Below, piece by piece: positions 34,857-44,176 of a stretch of 64,000 nt of DNA. A model generated the notes under the pieces. It worked only from the letters and a program-made list of their open reading frames with translations. It did not search any database and was not told the origin of the DNA. The stretch is from Clostridiisalibacter paucivorans DSM 22131 (GTDB lineage: Bacteria; Bacillota; Clostridia; Tissierellales; Clostridiisalibacteraceae), in contig NZ_JHVL01000005.1 of assembly GCF_000620125.1 (NCBI RefSeq), positions 1 to 64,000 of the forward strand, in the 5' to 3' direction. The translations under genes and the position numbers were made by a program. Numbering within the stretch: the first letter of the stretch is position 1; each line of letters opens with the position of its first letter.

Positions 34857-34878
34857 AGTAAAATCCCCCTCCATATAT

Positions 34879-35475
34879 CTACTTTTTAGTATAAACCTCT
34901 ACTTTGTTCCCTGATATATCTAAAACTGTCTTCACTGCTGAATAAATCTTTTCCTTTACTTCAAAATTTTGAGCACCTTCAGCTACCACTATAACTCCTT
35001 TAATTTTAGGATTTACCTCTTTAATTATCATTAAAGAATTTGAATTGTCATTACTCACAACTACTTTTTCTGTATAATCTTCCCTATTCCTTTCTCTTAC
35101 CCCTCCTTGTGCATCTTTTTCACTGGTTGTCTCTACGACCTTTGTACTATCTATAGCAGGTATTCTCTCCACAGTATCATCTAAAGTTACCATAACTTCT
35201 ACATCCCCAACTCCCTTCATACTTTCTAAGGTTTTGGCCAATTTTTGCTCCAATCTTCCAGTATAATAATCTATAAGATTATCTTCCGTTTTTGAGTTCA
35301 TTTTATTTTCAACCTTTACCTTTTCATCTAATATATTGGTGGTAGTATCATCTGATGTAAAGAAAGATGCTGAAATAAGTATTATAAGCCCTATGAAAAA
35401 AATCACTAAAATATTTATTACTTTACTATTTTCCTTTTTTGATAAAAATGATGTTATTCTATCTAATATTTTCAA
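34879..35475 (-). CDS. spoIIIAG: stage III sporulation protein AG
   Basis: SpoIIIAG forms a large ring in the intermembrane channel. It has one membrane helix (residues about 22-42) and a ring-building domain: GVGDVEVMVTLDDTVERIPA then PKIKGVIVVAEGAQNFEVKE, the YscJ-like core. The length is about 198. TTG at 35475 fits the AAGGGGGAG site better than GTG at 35481. Confidence 0.93.
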   Translation of the reverse strand: MKILDRITSFLSKKENSKVINILVIFFIGLIILISASFFTSDDTTTNILDEKVKVENKMNSKTEDNLIDYYTGRLEQKLAKTLESMKGVGDVEVMVTLDDTVERIPAIDSTKVVETTSEKDAQGGVRERNREDYTEKVVVSNDNSNSLMIIKEVNPKIKGVIVVAEGAQNFEVKEKIYSAVKTVLDISGNKVEVYTKK

Positions 35476-35492
35476 TTCCACTCCCCCTTAAA

Positions 35493-36074
35493 CTATGGAA
35501 TAAAAACAATATTCTCTTCATTAATATTGTATCTTTTCGATATTTTTTTTCGAACTCTTTCATAATCTTTACTATCTTGTTTTATATTACTATTATCTAA
35601 AGTTACATTTACATTTATATTATCAGAGGAATCCTTTTTATGCTTTATAACCTCTGGTCTCATAATAACTTCTATATTCTTCACTTCTCCCATTTCTTCT
35701 TTAGTCTCTTTCAGATATATATTTATATCATCTACTATCATATTACCTTCTGCATTTATAAAACTCATAATATCTGTTTTTATCTTTCTTTTGTAGACAT
35801 TAATAATTTGTTCCTCTTGGGCCTTTTGCAAATCTTCATTATCTCCATTCACCGAAATATTATAATCATTAGTTTTTATAAATACTTCTCTTTCTATATC
35901 TATGCCATCATTTATTAGATATATGAATGGATTTATCAAAACTATAATAATCATTAATCCTATAATTACATTTACATATTTCTTCATATCACCATTAGGT
36001 AATAATGTTTCAAGTATAGATATAAAAACAGAAAGAACGATTATATCTCTAACCCAATCCTTTATTAAATCCAA
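35493..36074 (-). CDS. spoIIIAF: stage III sporulation protein AF
   Basis: A membrane component of the SpoIIIA complex with two N-terminal helices (residues 10-25 and 34-52; VNVIIGLMIIIVLINPFIYL) and a soluble ring-like C-terminal domain. The KDWVRDIIVLSVFISILETLLP start is typical. The start is TTG at 36074. Tight spacing with its neighbours supports one operon. Confidence 0.92.
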   Translation of the reverse strand: MDLIKDWVRDIIVLSVFISILETLLPNGDMKKYVNVIIGLMIIIVLINPFIYLINDGIDIEREVFIKTNDYNISVNGDNEDLQKAQEEQIINVYKRKIKTDIMSFINAEGNMIVDDINIYLKETKEEMGEVKNIEVIMRPEVIKHKKDSSDNINVNVTLDNSNIKQDSKDYERVRKKISKRYNINEENIVFIP

Positions 36075-36085
36075 TATTTTATCAC

Positions 36086-37276
36086 CTACCTAAACATAAG
36101 AGTTATATTACCAGCCCCTATTATTATAGTTATAGATATAAAAAACATAACTCCAACAGATAAAACTGTTGCAAGCACCATTATTAATGATTTACTTATT
36201 TCTGACAAACAATCTATTATTTTATCCTCAGATATAGGTTCAATAATAGCACTAGCCAATCTATATATAAATACCAATGATATAAGCTTTACAGCAGGTA
36301 ATAAGCAAATAACAAATAGTACAAGAAGTCCTATTACTCCAATAGCATTTTTTAAAAGCATTGAGCAACTTACTACCATGTCCATCGCATCAGATAAAAA
36401 GCCCCCAACTATAGGTATAAAAGTATCAATTGCAAACTTAGCTGTTCTTATAGTTACCCCATCAACCTTTGAAGATGTTACACCTTGTATAGATATTACT
36501 CCCATAAAAACAGTAAAAGAAATGCCAATAATAGTTATAGATACTTCTTTTAACAAACCTCCTATTCTATTTATCTGTATCTTATCACTTATTTTACCAG
36601 TTATACCTATTAATGCCGAGAAAAAAATTAACGGAAATATTACGTCTTTTATTATTGTACTTATAATACTTACAGACCCCAAAACTATAGGTTTAAATAA
36701 TGCTGATGAAGCTATTCCTCCCATTGCTGTCAATAAAACTATTATCGTAGGAAGTAGAGCTTGCATAAAAGTTACCATTTGATCTATAGCATCTTTACCT
36801 ACTCTTACTCCCATAGTAAATGTCTTTATTACCATAGTTATGAGTAGTATATAGCATATATAATATGCTAATTTACCAATAGTATTTTTTTCAAATGTAC
36901 TCTGTATATTTGTTAATATTGCACAAAATACTGCTAAAACTAATATCTTTCCCATTAACATTGAATTAACTATTACTTCATGGAATATCATTTTAAAAAT
37001 TCCATTGATCAAATCTGACGGGTTTACAACCCCCTCTCCTTTAACTAATGAAAATATAAATTCTCTGAATTTAATTTTAGGTATATATTTTTCTGCATCT
37101 TTATTTATATCAGATATTAACATCTCCAATTCATCTATATTTAAATAATCTAATTGTTCTTTTATAATCTCATTTCTTTTTAATGTTTCTTCCTCTACAG
37201 AAACATTCTCTCCTATTACATTAATAGGAATTAAAAAATGTATAATAATTATCACTAATATTATCTTCTTAAGCAT
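36086..37276 (-). CDS. spoIIIAE: stage III sporulation protein AE
   Basis: The largest membrane subunit of the SpoIIIA complex, with an N-terminal signal segment, an extracytoplasmic region, then about eight helices. Conserved segments include FMQALLPTIIVLLTAMGGIA and TFIPIVGGFLSDAMDMVVSC. The length of 396 is typical. Confidence 0.95.
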   Translation of the reverse strand: MLKKIILVIIIIHFLIPINVIGENVSVEEETLKRNEIIKEQLDYLNIDELEMLISDINKDAEKYIPKIKFREFIFSLVKGEGVVNPSDLINGIFKMIFHEVIVNSMLMGKILVLAVFCAILTNIQSTFEKNTIGKLAYYICYILLITMVIKTFTMGVRVGKDAIDQMVTFMQALLPTIIVLLTAMGGIASSALFKPIVLGSVSIISTIIKDVIFPLIFFSALIGITGKISDKIQINRIGGLLKEVSITIIGISFTVFMGVISIQGVTSSKVDGVTIRTAKFAIDTFIPIVGGFLSDAMDMVVSCSMLLKNAIGVIGLLVLFVICLLPAVKLISLVFIYRLASAIIEPISEDKIIDCLSEISKSLIMVLATVLSVGVMFFISITIIIGAGNITLMFR

Positions 37277-37287
37277 TTTTTCACACC

Positions 37288-37674
37288 CTAGGGTAATATT
37301 TTTCCTATTAAATCCAACAATGCCATCAATATAGGTATAGATATTATCATTATCAAAATCTTTCCTGCTAGTTCTATCTTTGATGCTATAGTCCCCTCTC
37401 CTGCATCTCTAGATATTTGAGCTCCAAATTCAGCAATATATGCTATTCCTATAACCTTTACAATTGTGGTAAAATACATAAAATCTATATCTAATCTCTG
37501 TGCAAGATTACTTAATGTTTTAATAACATACTCTAGTTTTGGTATGATCATTAAAAATATTATTATCCCTGTAGCCAAATTTATTTTAAGGGCAATTTCT
37601 GGTCTCTCCTGTCTCAATACAACAGATAACACTGTACCTATCAGACCTATTCCTGCAATTTTAAGTATTTCCAT
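37288..37674 (-). CDS. spoIIIAD: stage III sporulation protein AD
   Basis: A small four-helix membrane protein: MEILKIAGIGLIGTVLSVVL, a central RLDIDFMYFTTIVKVIGIAY and EFGAQISRDAGEGTIASKIE are family hallmarks. The ATG at 37674 follows AAGGA; a TTG at 37692 would overlap spoIIIAC and gives an atypical N-terminus. Confidence 0.94.
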   Translation of the reverse strand: MEILKIAGIGLIGTVLSVVLRQERPEIALKINLATGIIIFLMIIPKLEYVIKTLSNLAQRLDIDFMYFTTIVKVIGIAYIAEFGAQISRDAGEGTIASKIELAGKILIMIISIPILMALLDLIGKILP

Positions 37675-37688
37675 ATAATCATTCCTTA

Positions 37689-37886
37689 TCAATAAAGTTG
37701 AAAAATCGTCTTTACATTTTCAAAAAGTCTACTTATAAGATTTATTACCATCATAAGGACTATAACTATACCTACTAAAGTAGTCATCATCGCTTGCTCT
37801 TCTCTACCAGCATGTACTAATACTTGATTAAGTACTGAAATTAAAATACCTATTGCAGCAATTTTAAATATTAAGTCTACACTCAT
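37689..37886 (-). CDS. spoIIIAC: stage III sporulation protein AC
   Basis: A 65-residue protein of two helices: VDLIFKIAAIGILISVLNQV and EEQAMMTTLVGIVIVLMMVI, exact for SpoIIIAC. It is part of the channel complex between mother cell and forespore. Confidence 0.95.
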   Translation of the reverse strand: MSVDLIFKIAAIGILISVLNQVLVHAGREEQAMMTTLVGIVIVLMMVINLISRLFENVKTIFQLY

Positions 37887-37903
37887 TTTATTACCCCTTT
37901 CAT

Positions 37904-38431
37904 TTATATAAGTACTGTGATTATAGCCAATCCACTTAAGAATCCCAGTCTTTTATATAATCTTTCATTTCTTTTCATTTTTTCTTCAGCATCCCTTTGC
38001 TGAATTTTAAGTTGCTTAATAGTAGATCTAAAAAACTTCTTCTGATCTTTTTTATTTGTTGTTCCTAAATTGAACCCTAGTCCAACTATTACTTCTATAT
38101 CTTCCCATTCTAAACATAAATCTCCCCTGTTAAAAACTAATACATCTTTAAAACAATTTTGCAAATTAATATATTTGTTAATATTCATTTCCTTACTTAT
38201 TTCGAAAAAAACTTTTGAAACTCTTTTATTACCTTTTAAATAAACATTTTGAAATGCATCTTTTAGAGGATTTGAAAAAAATAATATTTCTGTTTCCAAT
38301 ATTTCAACGCATTCCTCAAATAATCTTAAATTCAAAAATCTATTCCTATATCTATTTCCAATATAATTTCCCAACTTTCCACAAGAAAATAAAATCATTA
38401 TACTCCCAAATGTTTTAAGATAAATTCCCAT
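37904..38431 (-). CDS. spoIIIAB: stage III sporulation protein AB
   Basis: This is a GspF-like inner-membrane subunit with an N-terminal helix, a helical cytoplasmic domain (LFEECVEILETEILFFSNPL) and a C-terminal helix (RLGFLSGLAIITVLI). At 175 residues it has the usual length. Its start abuts the spoIIIAA stop. Confidence 0.93.
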   Translation of the reverse strand: MGIYLKTFGSIMILFSCGKLGNYIGNRYRNRFLNLRLFEECVEILETEILFFSNPLKDAFQNVYLKGNKRVSKVFFEISKEMNINKYINLQNCFKDVLVFNRGDLCLEWEDIEVIVGLGFNLGTTNKKDQKKFFRSTIKQLKIQQRDAEEKMKRNERLYKRLGFLSGLAIITVLI

Positions 38432-39451
38432 TTAAATCTCTCCATGTATAACAGACTTAAATTTAGAGCCATCCAATATATCCCTTATAGTACCTACCCC
38501 TTTAGAATTATCTAACAATATAATTCTTTCAAACAAATTTCTTTCCATTATTTCTTTTACATGTGGCTTATTTTTTATATCTTCGATACCCTCACCATGT
38601 ACTGTAGCTATCACCTTTACTCCTGCTCTCAATGCCTCTTTTAGGGCTTCAGCATCTCTTTTTTCTCCTAATTCGTCAGTAGCTATTACCATAGGTGCCA
38701 TAGATCTTATTAGAGATATTATTCCATCATATTTTTTACAAGCATCTAATACATCTGTCCTCAACCCTATATCCATCTGAGGAGCACCATTAAATACACC
38801 TGCTATTTCCGATCTCTCATCTACTATTCCTACTTTTATTCCTCTAAAGTTTATTTTTTTAATCCCATTACTTATATTTCTTATTATGTCTCTTAAAAGA
38901 GTAGTCTTGCCGCATTGAGGAGGAGAAACTATAAGGGTGTGGTATACAGTCTCACCATGTATTATATAAGGCATAATTTTATTGGATACTCCTGTCTTCT
39001 CCTTAGCAATTCTCATATTCAATGATGATATATCCTTGATAGTTTCAATGTCATTTGAATTATATACTGCCTTTCCAGTAAGACCTATTCTATGCCCTCC
39101 TTTTATTGTTATAAATCCTTTCTTTATGTCATCTTCCACTGCATAAACAGAGTAATTAGAAGCTATTTGGAAAGTCTTCTCTATATTTTTCTTATTTATA
39201 ATAATACTCTTATAAGGTTCAGAAGAAATATTACCATAGATATCTATGAACATTTCCCTCTTACCTACATTAAGAAGTAAAGGTCTATTTATTCTCAATC
39301 TTATTTCCTCTACATTTTTTTTTATTTCTCTAGGAATATCATTAAGATAACCAAATAAATCTGGATCGATAAATCCTATAACATAATCAAAGGCATTTTG
39401 TCCAAAAACGCTTGTTTTTCGGAGTCTATCTACATTTCTACCATAGTCCAT
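38432..39451 (-). CDS. spoIIIAA: stage III sporulation protein AA (ATPase)
   Basis: SpoIIIAA is the secretion-type ATPase of the mother-cell SpoIIIA machine. The Walker A SPPQCGKTTLLRDI is near residue 174, Walker B MVIATDELGEKRDAEALKEA near 252, and the N-terminal part has SNYSVYAVEDDIKKGFITIK. The length of 339 is normal. It is the first gene of the spoIIIA operon; two hairpins upstream separate it from efp and the CD1247-like gene. Confidence 0.95.
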   Translation of the reverse strand: MDYGRNVDRLRKTSVFGQNAFDYVIGFIDPDLFGYLNDIPREIKKNVEEIRLRINRPLLLNVGKREMFIDIYGNISSEPYKSIIINKKNIEKTFQIASNYSVYAVEDDIKKGFITIKGGHRIGLTGKAVYNSNDIETIKDISSLNMRIAKEKTGVSNKIMPYIIHGETVYHTLIVSPPQCGKTTLLRDIIRNISNGIKKINFRGIKVGIVDERSEIAGVFNGAPQMDIGLRTDVLDACKKYDGIISLIRSMAPMVIATDELGEKRDAEALKEALRAGVKVIATVHGEGIEDIKNKPHVKEIMERNLFERIILLDNSKGVGTIRDILDGSKFKSVIHGEI

Positions 39452-39512
39452 ATGATTTTCACCCCTTTTAATATATTAATATTATGACTTGTACAATAAT
39501 ATGCTACAAAAA

Positions 39513-39557
39513 AATAAAGAAAACTCAAGTTTTTTCTTAACTTAAGTTTTCTTTATT
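39513..39557 (-). terminator. second hairpin upstream of spoIIIAA
   Basis: AATAAAGAAAACTCAAG (39513-39529) and CTTAAGTTTTCTTTATT (39541-39557) pair with one wobble/mismatch. The minus-strand continuation is TTTTTTTGTAGC, a good T-run. With the hairpin at 39572 it makes a tandem terminator before the spoIIIA operon. Confidence 0.65.
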
Positions 39558-39571
39558 AAAAATGACATATA

Positions 39572-39605
39572 AAAAAACTGAGGACAACTGTCCTCAGTTT
39601 TTTAT
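39572..39605 (-). terminator. terminator after the CD1247-like gene
   Basis: The stem AAAAAACTGAGGAC / GTCCTCAGTTTTTT with a 4-base loop follows the stop on the minus strand and has a T-rich descending arm. Confidence 0.85.
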
Positions 39606-39606
39606 A

Positions 39607-39906
39607 TTACTCTTCTTCTTCATGATGACCACAACAACATCCATCTTCGTCATCAAAATATTCTTCATCTTCTAGGTCAAATTCTCCATATATATCATCT
39701 TCCATATCAGACAAATCTTCGTCTATATAATCTACATATTCTCCTAATTCATCTTGTTCCTCATACAATTCTTCTATTGCATCAGCAAAATCTTCTAGCA
39801 CATCAATCATATTAACTAGAAGCTTACCTTCCTTACTATTTTCCTCTACTTCTAATCCCTCAGCTAACCCTCTTAAATAAGATATTCTTTCATATAAACT
39901 TTCCAT
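39607..39906 (-). CDS. CD1247 N-terminal-domain-like acidic protein with Cys/His tail
   Basis: The first 50 residues (YERISYLRGLAEGLEVEENS) match a short helical domain found next to efp in many Clostridia. The rest is a coiled, extremely acidic stretch, ending in DDEDGCCCGHHEEEE. The three Cys and two His amid acids could bind metal; that is an inference. Function is unknown. It follows efp by 41 bases and is closed by a terminator. Confidence 0.75.
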   Translation of the reverse strand: MESLYERISYLRGLAEGLEVEENSKEGKLLVNMIDVLEDFADAIEELYEEQDELGEYVDYIDEDLSDMEDDIYGEFDLEDEEYFDDEDGCCCGHHEEEE

Positions 39907-39947
39907 TTTAATACCTCCTTTTATTTTTTTATCTATAATATTGTTGC

Positions 39948-40505
39948 CTAAACCCTAGATAAATACTCACCTGTCCTAGTATCAATCTTAAGTCTATCTC
40001 CTATATTAACAAATAAAGGCACTTGTATTGTTGCACCTGTTTCAACCACTGCTGGTTTTGTACCACCTGTAGCAGTATCACCCTTAACTCCTGGATCTGT
40101 CTCTGTTACTTCTAATTCCACAAAGTTAGGAGCTTCCACTTGAAATGGCTTACCCTCGTAAAACTTCATAATAGCAACATCATTTTCCTTTATATATTTA
40201 ATAGCATTTTCAACTTGTTCAAAGTTAAGTGGAATTTGCTCATAAGTTTCTAAATCCATAAAATAATAAAGTTCACCATCATTATAAAGATACTGCATTT
40301 CCTTTGTCTCTATATGAGCCTTAGGAAACTTATCATTGGGGTTAAAAGTAGTTTCTTTAATAGATCCTGTTTTGAGATTTTTTATTTTTGTTCTAACAAA
40401 AGCAGCTCCTTTTCCTGGTTTAACATGTTGAAAGTCAACTATTTGATAAATTTCTCCATCCATTTCAATAGATATACCTTTTCTAAAACTTCCAGCTGAT
40501 ATCAT
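39948..40505 (-). CDS. efp: elongation factor P
   Basis: EF-P relieves ribosome stalling at polyproline. Three beta-barrel domains fit the 185 residues; the tip loop in domain I is [19 protein letters not shown] (Lys near residue 32-34), and the C-terminal signature [16 protein letters not shown] is intact. It is placed between aminopeptidase P and the CD1247-like gene, the typical clostridial order. Confidence 0.97.
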   Translation of the reverse strand: MISAGSFRKGISIEMDGEIYQIVDFQHVKPGKGAAFVRTKIKNLKTGSIKETTFNPNDKFPKAHIETKEMQYLYNDGELYYFMDLETYEQIPLNFEQVENAIKYIKENDVAIMKFYEGKPFQVEAPNFVELEVTETDPGVKGDTATGGTKPAVVETGATIQVPLFVNIGDRLKIDTRTGEYLSRV

Positions 40506-40541
40506 ATTATAACCTCCTAAGATTTAGTAAAATTACTTATA

Positions 40542-41609
40542 TTATATTTCTAAAAGCTCCTTATTTGCTTTAGAAAGAATTTCACACCCATTTTCTGTAA
40601 CTAAAATCAAATCTTCTATTCTAACTCCTCCAAAGTCTGGTATATATATGCCTGGCTCATCTGTTATTATCATCCCTGGTTTCATATTGATTGTTTCTTT
40701 ATTTAGAGGTGAAAGTGTTGGCAATTCATGTATTTCTAAACCCACTCCATGACCTAAACCATGTCCAAAATTTCCCCCATATCCAGCTGCTCCGATAATA
40801 TCTCTAGCTATTTTATCTAATTCAAATCCTGATATTCCAGGCCTTATATTATCTATAACTGCTAATTGAGCCTTTAGAACAATATTATATATTTTTCTTT
40901 GTTCATCATTGGCCTTACCAACTACAAAAGTTCTTGTAAAATCAGAACAATAACCTTTGTATATACATCCCATATCTATAGTAATAAAATCGCCATTTTC
41001 AATCTTTTTATCAGATGCAACCCCATGGGGCATTGAAGACCTTTTGCCCGATGCTACTATAAACTCAAAAGAAGGTCCATCTGCTCCTTTTCTTTTCATA
41101 AAATACTCTAATTCGGCTACAATTTCCCTTTCAGATACACCAGGCTTTATTTTGTTTAATATATCCTCATAGGCCAAATCTGTAATCTCTGCTGCTTTTT
41201 TTATAATATTTATTTCTTCATCAGTCTTTATCATTCTCAATTTAGTTATAAATCCATTCAAAGGTAAGATATTTATACCCTTATTCTCTATAGTTCTAAC
41301 TGTATTATATGTGATAAAATCATCTTCTACAGCTAAATTATCTATATTCATGTCAACTAATAAATCAAATATCGTGTAATCTCTTCCAATCTCTTGTATT
41401 TTGAATCCTTTACATTGCATATTGGATTGTTGTATGTATCTAAAATCAGTAGCAAATATCATATCATCACCTGTAATGATTCCATACCCAGTAGTTCCAG
41501 TAAAGCCAGTTATATATCTTCTGTTTTCAGGCTTAAAAATAATTACTCCTTTAGCTCCCAATTCTTTTAATTTTTTTCTTATTTCAACTATCTTATAATT
41601 CAATTTCAT
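40542..41609 (-). CDS. Xaa-Pro aminopeptidase (aminopeptidase P family)
   Basis: A pita-bread metallopeptidase that removes N-terminal residues before proline. The creatinase-type N-terminal domain spans 1-120; the metal ligands are Asp in TIDMGCIYKGYCSDFTRTF, His in GHGLGHGVGLEIHELP, Glu in ITDEPGIYIP and GVRIEDLILV. ATG at 41609 is behind AAGGGGG. It is adjacent to efp as usual. Confidence 0.94.
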   Translation of the reverse strand: MKLNYKIVEIRKKLKELGAKGVIIFKPENRRYITGFTGTTGYGIITGDDMIFATDFRYIQQSNMQCKGFKIQEIGRDYTIFDLLVDMNIDNLAVEDDFITYNTVRTIENKGINILPLNGFITKLRMIKTDEEINIIKKAAEITDLAYEDILNKIKPGVSEREIVAELEYFMKRKGADGPSFEFIVASGKRSSMPHGVASDKKIENGDFITIDMGCIYKGYCSDFTRTFVVGKANDEQRKIYNIVLKAQLAVIDNIRPGISGFELDKIARDIIGAAGYGGNFGHGLGHGVGLEIHELPTLSPLNKETINMKPGMIITDEPGIYIPDFGGVRIEDLILVTENGCEILSKANKELLEI

Positions 41610-41709
41610 CAACCCCCTTGAAAACTACCATCGCACTATTATATATTACCACAACTTCTAATCCTTGAATAGAAAATTTATGGATTTTTACAAATTAATA
41701 ACCCATTTT

Positions 41710-42155
41710 TTACTTGTCAATCTTATACATCTTAACTCTTCCCGAAGAAGGTACTATAGTTATCTTATAATAATAATTTAAAGAATTGTCCATAATTATT
41801 ACAGTACCACCCCTATTTGGTGCACCTGCGTATGTAAACCTAATATCATTCTTTTCGTAAAATTCAGGGTAATTTATACTTTGATCATTCTTTAATTTTA
41901 CAATCTTAAAGGTTTTTATGCCCTTTTTTATTCTATACATATCTTTTGTAAATACTATTCTATATATATTACCCTCAGTCATACTTAAAGTCCTAATGTT
42001 TCGTATATCCCATGTTAATTCTATAGCTAAAGTTTTCAAACTAGAATCTTCTGTGTTTAATTTAGGGTATGCTATTAAAATCAAAATACTTATTATGGAT
42101 AATACAAGTAGTAACTCTATAAAAGTGAATCCTTTTTTATCTAAAAAGGAAGCAT
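41710..42155 (-). CDS. GspH-like minor pseudopilin, apparently frameshifted at its 5' end
   Basis: The frame encodes a prepilin: KKG then FTFIELLLVLSIISILILIA, a type III signal with Glu at mature position 5, followed by a roughly 100-residue globular part. No start codon exists in that frame upstream of KKG. A good start, ATG at 42155 behind AAGGGG, leads to a TAG after four codons because the run at 42143-42147 has five bases; a sixth would join it (MLPFLDKKGFTFIE). So the gene is broken, mis-sequenced or uses slippage. The fallback TTG at 42084 lies inside the membrane helix and is not credible. It is the last gene of the pilus operon. Confidence 0.7.
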
Positions 42156-42247
42156 AGACTCACCCCTTTTATTCAATTATTAGTAATGGCTTTATTTTAA
42201 TTCTTTATTTATTATCTCCTAAATGCTATTTATATTTCATAAATACT

Positions 42248-42787
42248 CTATTTTTCATGATTTCTAAAAAATATGCTGCTTTCTAATACTTTTTTATATC
42301 CATCTTTATCTAATTCTAATTCTATATTTATACCATTAGTGTCTTTAAAACACTTTCCATAGGATATTGGTTCTATATATAGATGAGAGATGTTATTAGC
42401 AATCTCAATATATGATGATTTATCCATTCCAATTCCATAAAATAATCTGTCACCCAATTTATTTTCAAATATATGATGTTTTTCCATAGCATGCTCATTA
42501 CATCTAAATATAACTCTTTTTACATCTTCTTTTTTACTACTATAAATTATATCATTACCATCCTTATCTACTATCTCACTTATAGCTATCGACTCTCTAA
42601 CTTCTTTTGCAATTTTATCCATAGCTACTTGAGCATTATATTGAAGTTCTAGTTCTGTTTCATTTATATTAAAGGCTTTTATATTATTAATAAAAAAAGA
42701 CCATATTATAGATATGAGTATTGCAGAAAGCCCTAAGGTTAAAATTAATTCTACTAATGTTAGTCCGCTATTATTAATCTTCTTCAT
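42248..42787 (-). CDS. minor prepilin (PilW/GspJ-like)
   Basis: A prepilin signal is clear: MKKINNSG followed by LTLVELILTLGLSAILISII, with Glu at mature position 5. The globular part has 150 residues and no recognised domain. It is encoded between the PilX-like and GspH-like genes, the common order for the minor pilins that prime the fibre tip. Confidence 0.82.
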   Translation of the reverse strand: MKKINNSGLTLVELILTLGLSAILISIIWSFFINNIKAFNINETELELQYNAQVAMDKIAKEVRESIAISEIVDKDGNDIIYSSKKEDVKRVIFRCNEHAMEKHHIFENKLGDRLFYGIGMDKSSYIEIANNISHLYIEPISYGKCFKDTNGINIELELDKDGYKKVLESSIFFRNHEK

Positions 42788-42810
42788 ATTTATTAACCTG
42801 TCCTTTTTAA

Positions 42811-44163
42811 CTACCTAATAATATGCCAATTTGTCATCTCTATTAGTTGATCCCTTATGACTACATTTTTCAACTTACCTTCTCCTATATCCTCAACTAA
42901 TTGTATATCGATTAAATCAGATGTATTATTTGAAAATATATTAATTAAATTATATTTAATTATGCCTTTAGCCACATACTCCCTATCAAACTTGAATTTT
43001 TTAGTTCCATCACCTAGTATTTCTACATTCCCGTCAGAAATAATTGCTCCATTATAATTAATATTTTCAGATATTTTTATATCTCCTTTAGTTATTATAA
43101 GTCCATAGATATCTCTATTTTTAATAGTAAAATCTTTATTGATATCCAATGTGATATCTTTGTCATTATTGATAAAGATTATATCGTTTTTATTTTGTTC
43201 CTTTCTATAATCTAAATTATCAAAATTTATCTGATCTCCAATATATAAATTCTTATTCGACACTTCATTATAATTACCCTTTATAGACAATGTATTTATG
43301 GCATCTTTCGTTAATAAATTTTTCCCACAAAAATCTCCATCGATTTTAATGATATTATTTGTACCATATATATTTAAATTATGTGCAGTTATTATATCTC
43401 CTTTTATTTGAAATTTTATATTATTCCCTTTTAAATTAATTCCTCCATTTTCAATACCATTTATATAAATATTACCGTCTATATTAATAGTACCATTATA
43501 AATATCAATGTCTTTATTTACAAAAAAAGTCCTATTCCACACTGGCTCTATAGGTAAAGAATATACTGTAGTTTTAGTATAATAAGGCATATCATATTCT
43601 GGTGTATATATTTTGAATTTTGCCTCTATCTTTCTGGATATTTCATCCTTGGAAAACTCAGATGATAAATTTATCACTAATAATTCTTGATGAAATTTAA
43701 TATTCTTATTATTTATTTCTATATGAAATACTCCATTTTCGTCATCATTTTTATAATTAGACACATTTTCTACATTGACCTTAATATTTTTTTCTATACA
43801 TAATTGATATCTTTTCTTAAATTTTTTATTTTGGTCTCTTTTTATAATATCGTAATCCACTGTTCCATCACTATTTACATAAGGGCCTTCATCCGATAAA
43901 TCTATTTGATCCATAAATTCTTTAACAGCTTTATTCCCTTCTTTGATAGCCTCATCTACCAAATTACCTATTATACCATATGACTCATCAATACCTGATT
44001 CTGCTATGTATAGATTGTAATTAGCTTTGCTATTAATCAATTTCATTTTAATATTAGTAACTCCTATTCCCATTATAGTAGTACCTAATAGAGAGAGTAT
44101 GGCAAATACAACAAGTAATACCATTAGTACTGATCCATGATTATTCTTTATATATTTAACCAT
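42811..44163 (-). CDS. PilX-like pilus-associated membrane protein with repetitive beta region
   Basis: It starts with a short basic segment and one long helix (GSVLMVLLVVFAILSLLGTT), as in PilX proteins. No Glu follows the expected cleavage point, so it is not a canonical pilin. Residues about 225-410 contain alternating G/N/I/D patterns (IDGNIYINGIENGGINLKGN, later IYGLIITKGDIKISENINYN) suggesting a right-handed beta helix or bactofilin-like surface. ATG at 44163 is preferred over GTG at 44172. It may be a tip adhesin or assembly factor. Confidence 0.7.
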   Translation of the reverse strand: MVKYIKNNHGSVLMVLLVVFAILSLLGTTIMGIGVTNIKMKLINSKANYNLYIAESGIDESYGIIGNLVDEAIKEGNKAVKEFMDQIDLSDEGPYVNSDGTVDYDIIKRDQNKKFKKRYQLCIEKNIKVNVENVSNYKNDDENGVFHIEINNKNIKFHQELLVINLSSEFSKDEISRKIEAKFKIYTPEYDMPYYTKTTVYSLPIEPVWNRTFFVNKDIDIYNGTINIDGNIYINGIENGGINLKGNNIKFQIKGDIITAHNLNIYGTNNIIKIDGDFCGKNLLTKDAINTLSIKGNYNEVSNKNLYIGDQINFDNLDYRKEQNKNDIIFINNDKDITLDINKDFTIKNRDIYGLIITKGDIKISENINYNGAIISDGNVEILGDGTKKFKFDREYVAKGIIKYNLINIFSNNTSDLIDIQLVEDIGEGKLKNVVIRDQLIEMTNWHIIR

Positions 44164-44176
44164 ATTAAACACCGCC

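Noticed and set aside
39452-39512. SigE promoter for spoIIIAA (GCATATT with CATAATAT)
   Set aside because: Both boxes are near consensus, but the spacing of about 11 bases is too short for SigE, so it was not listed as a feature.
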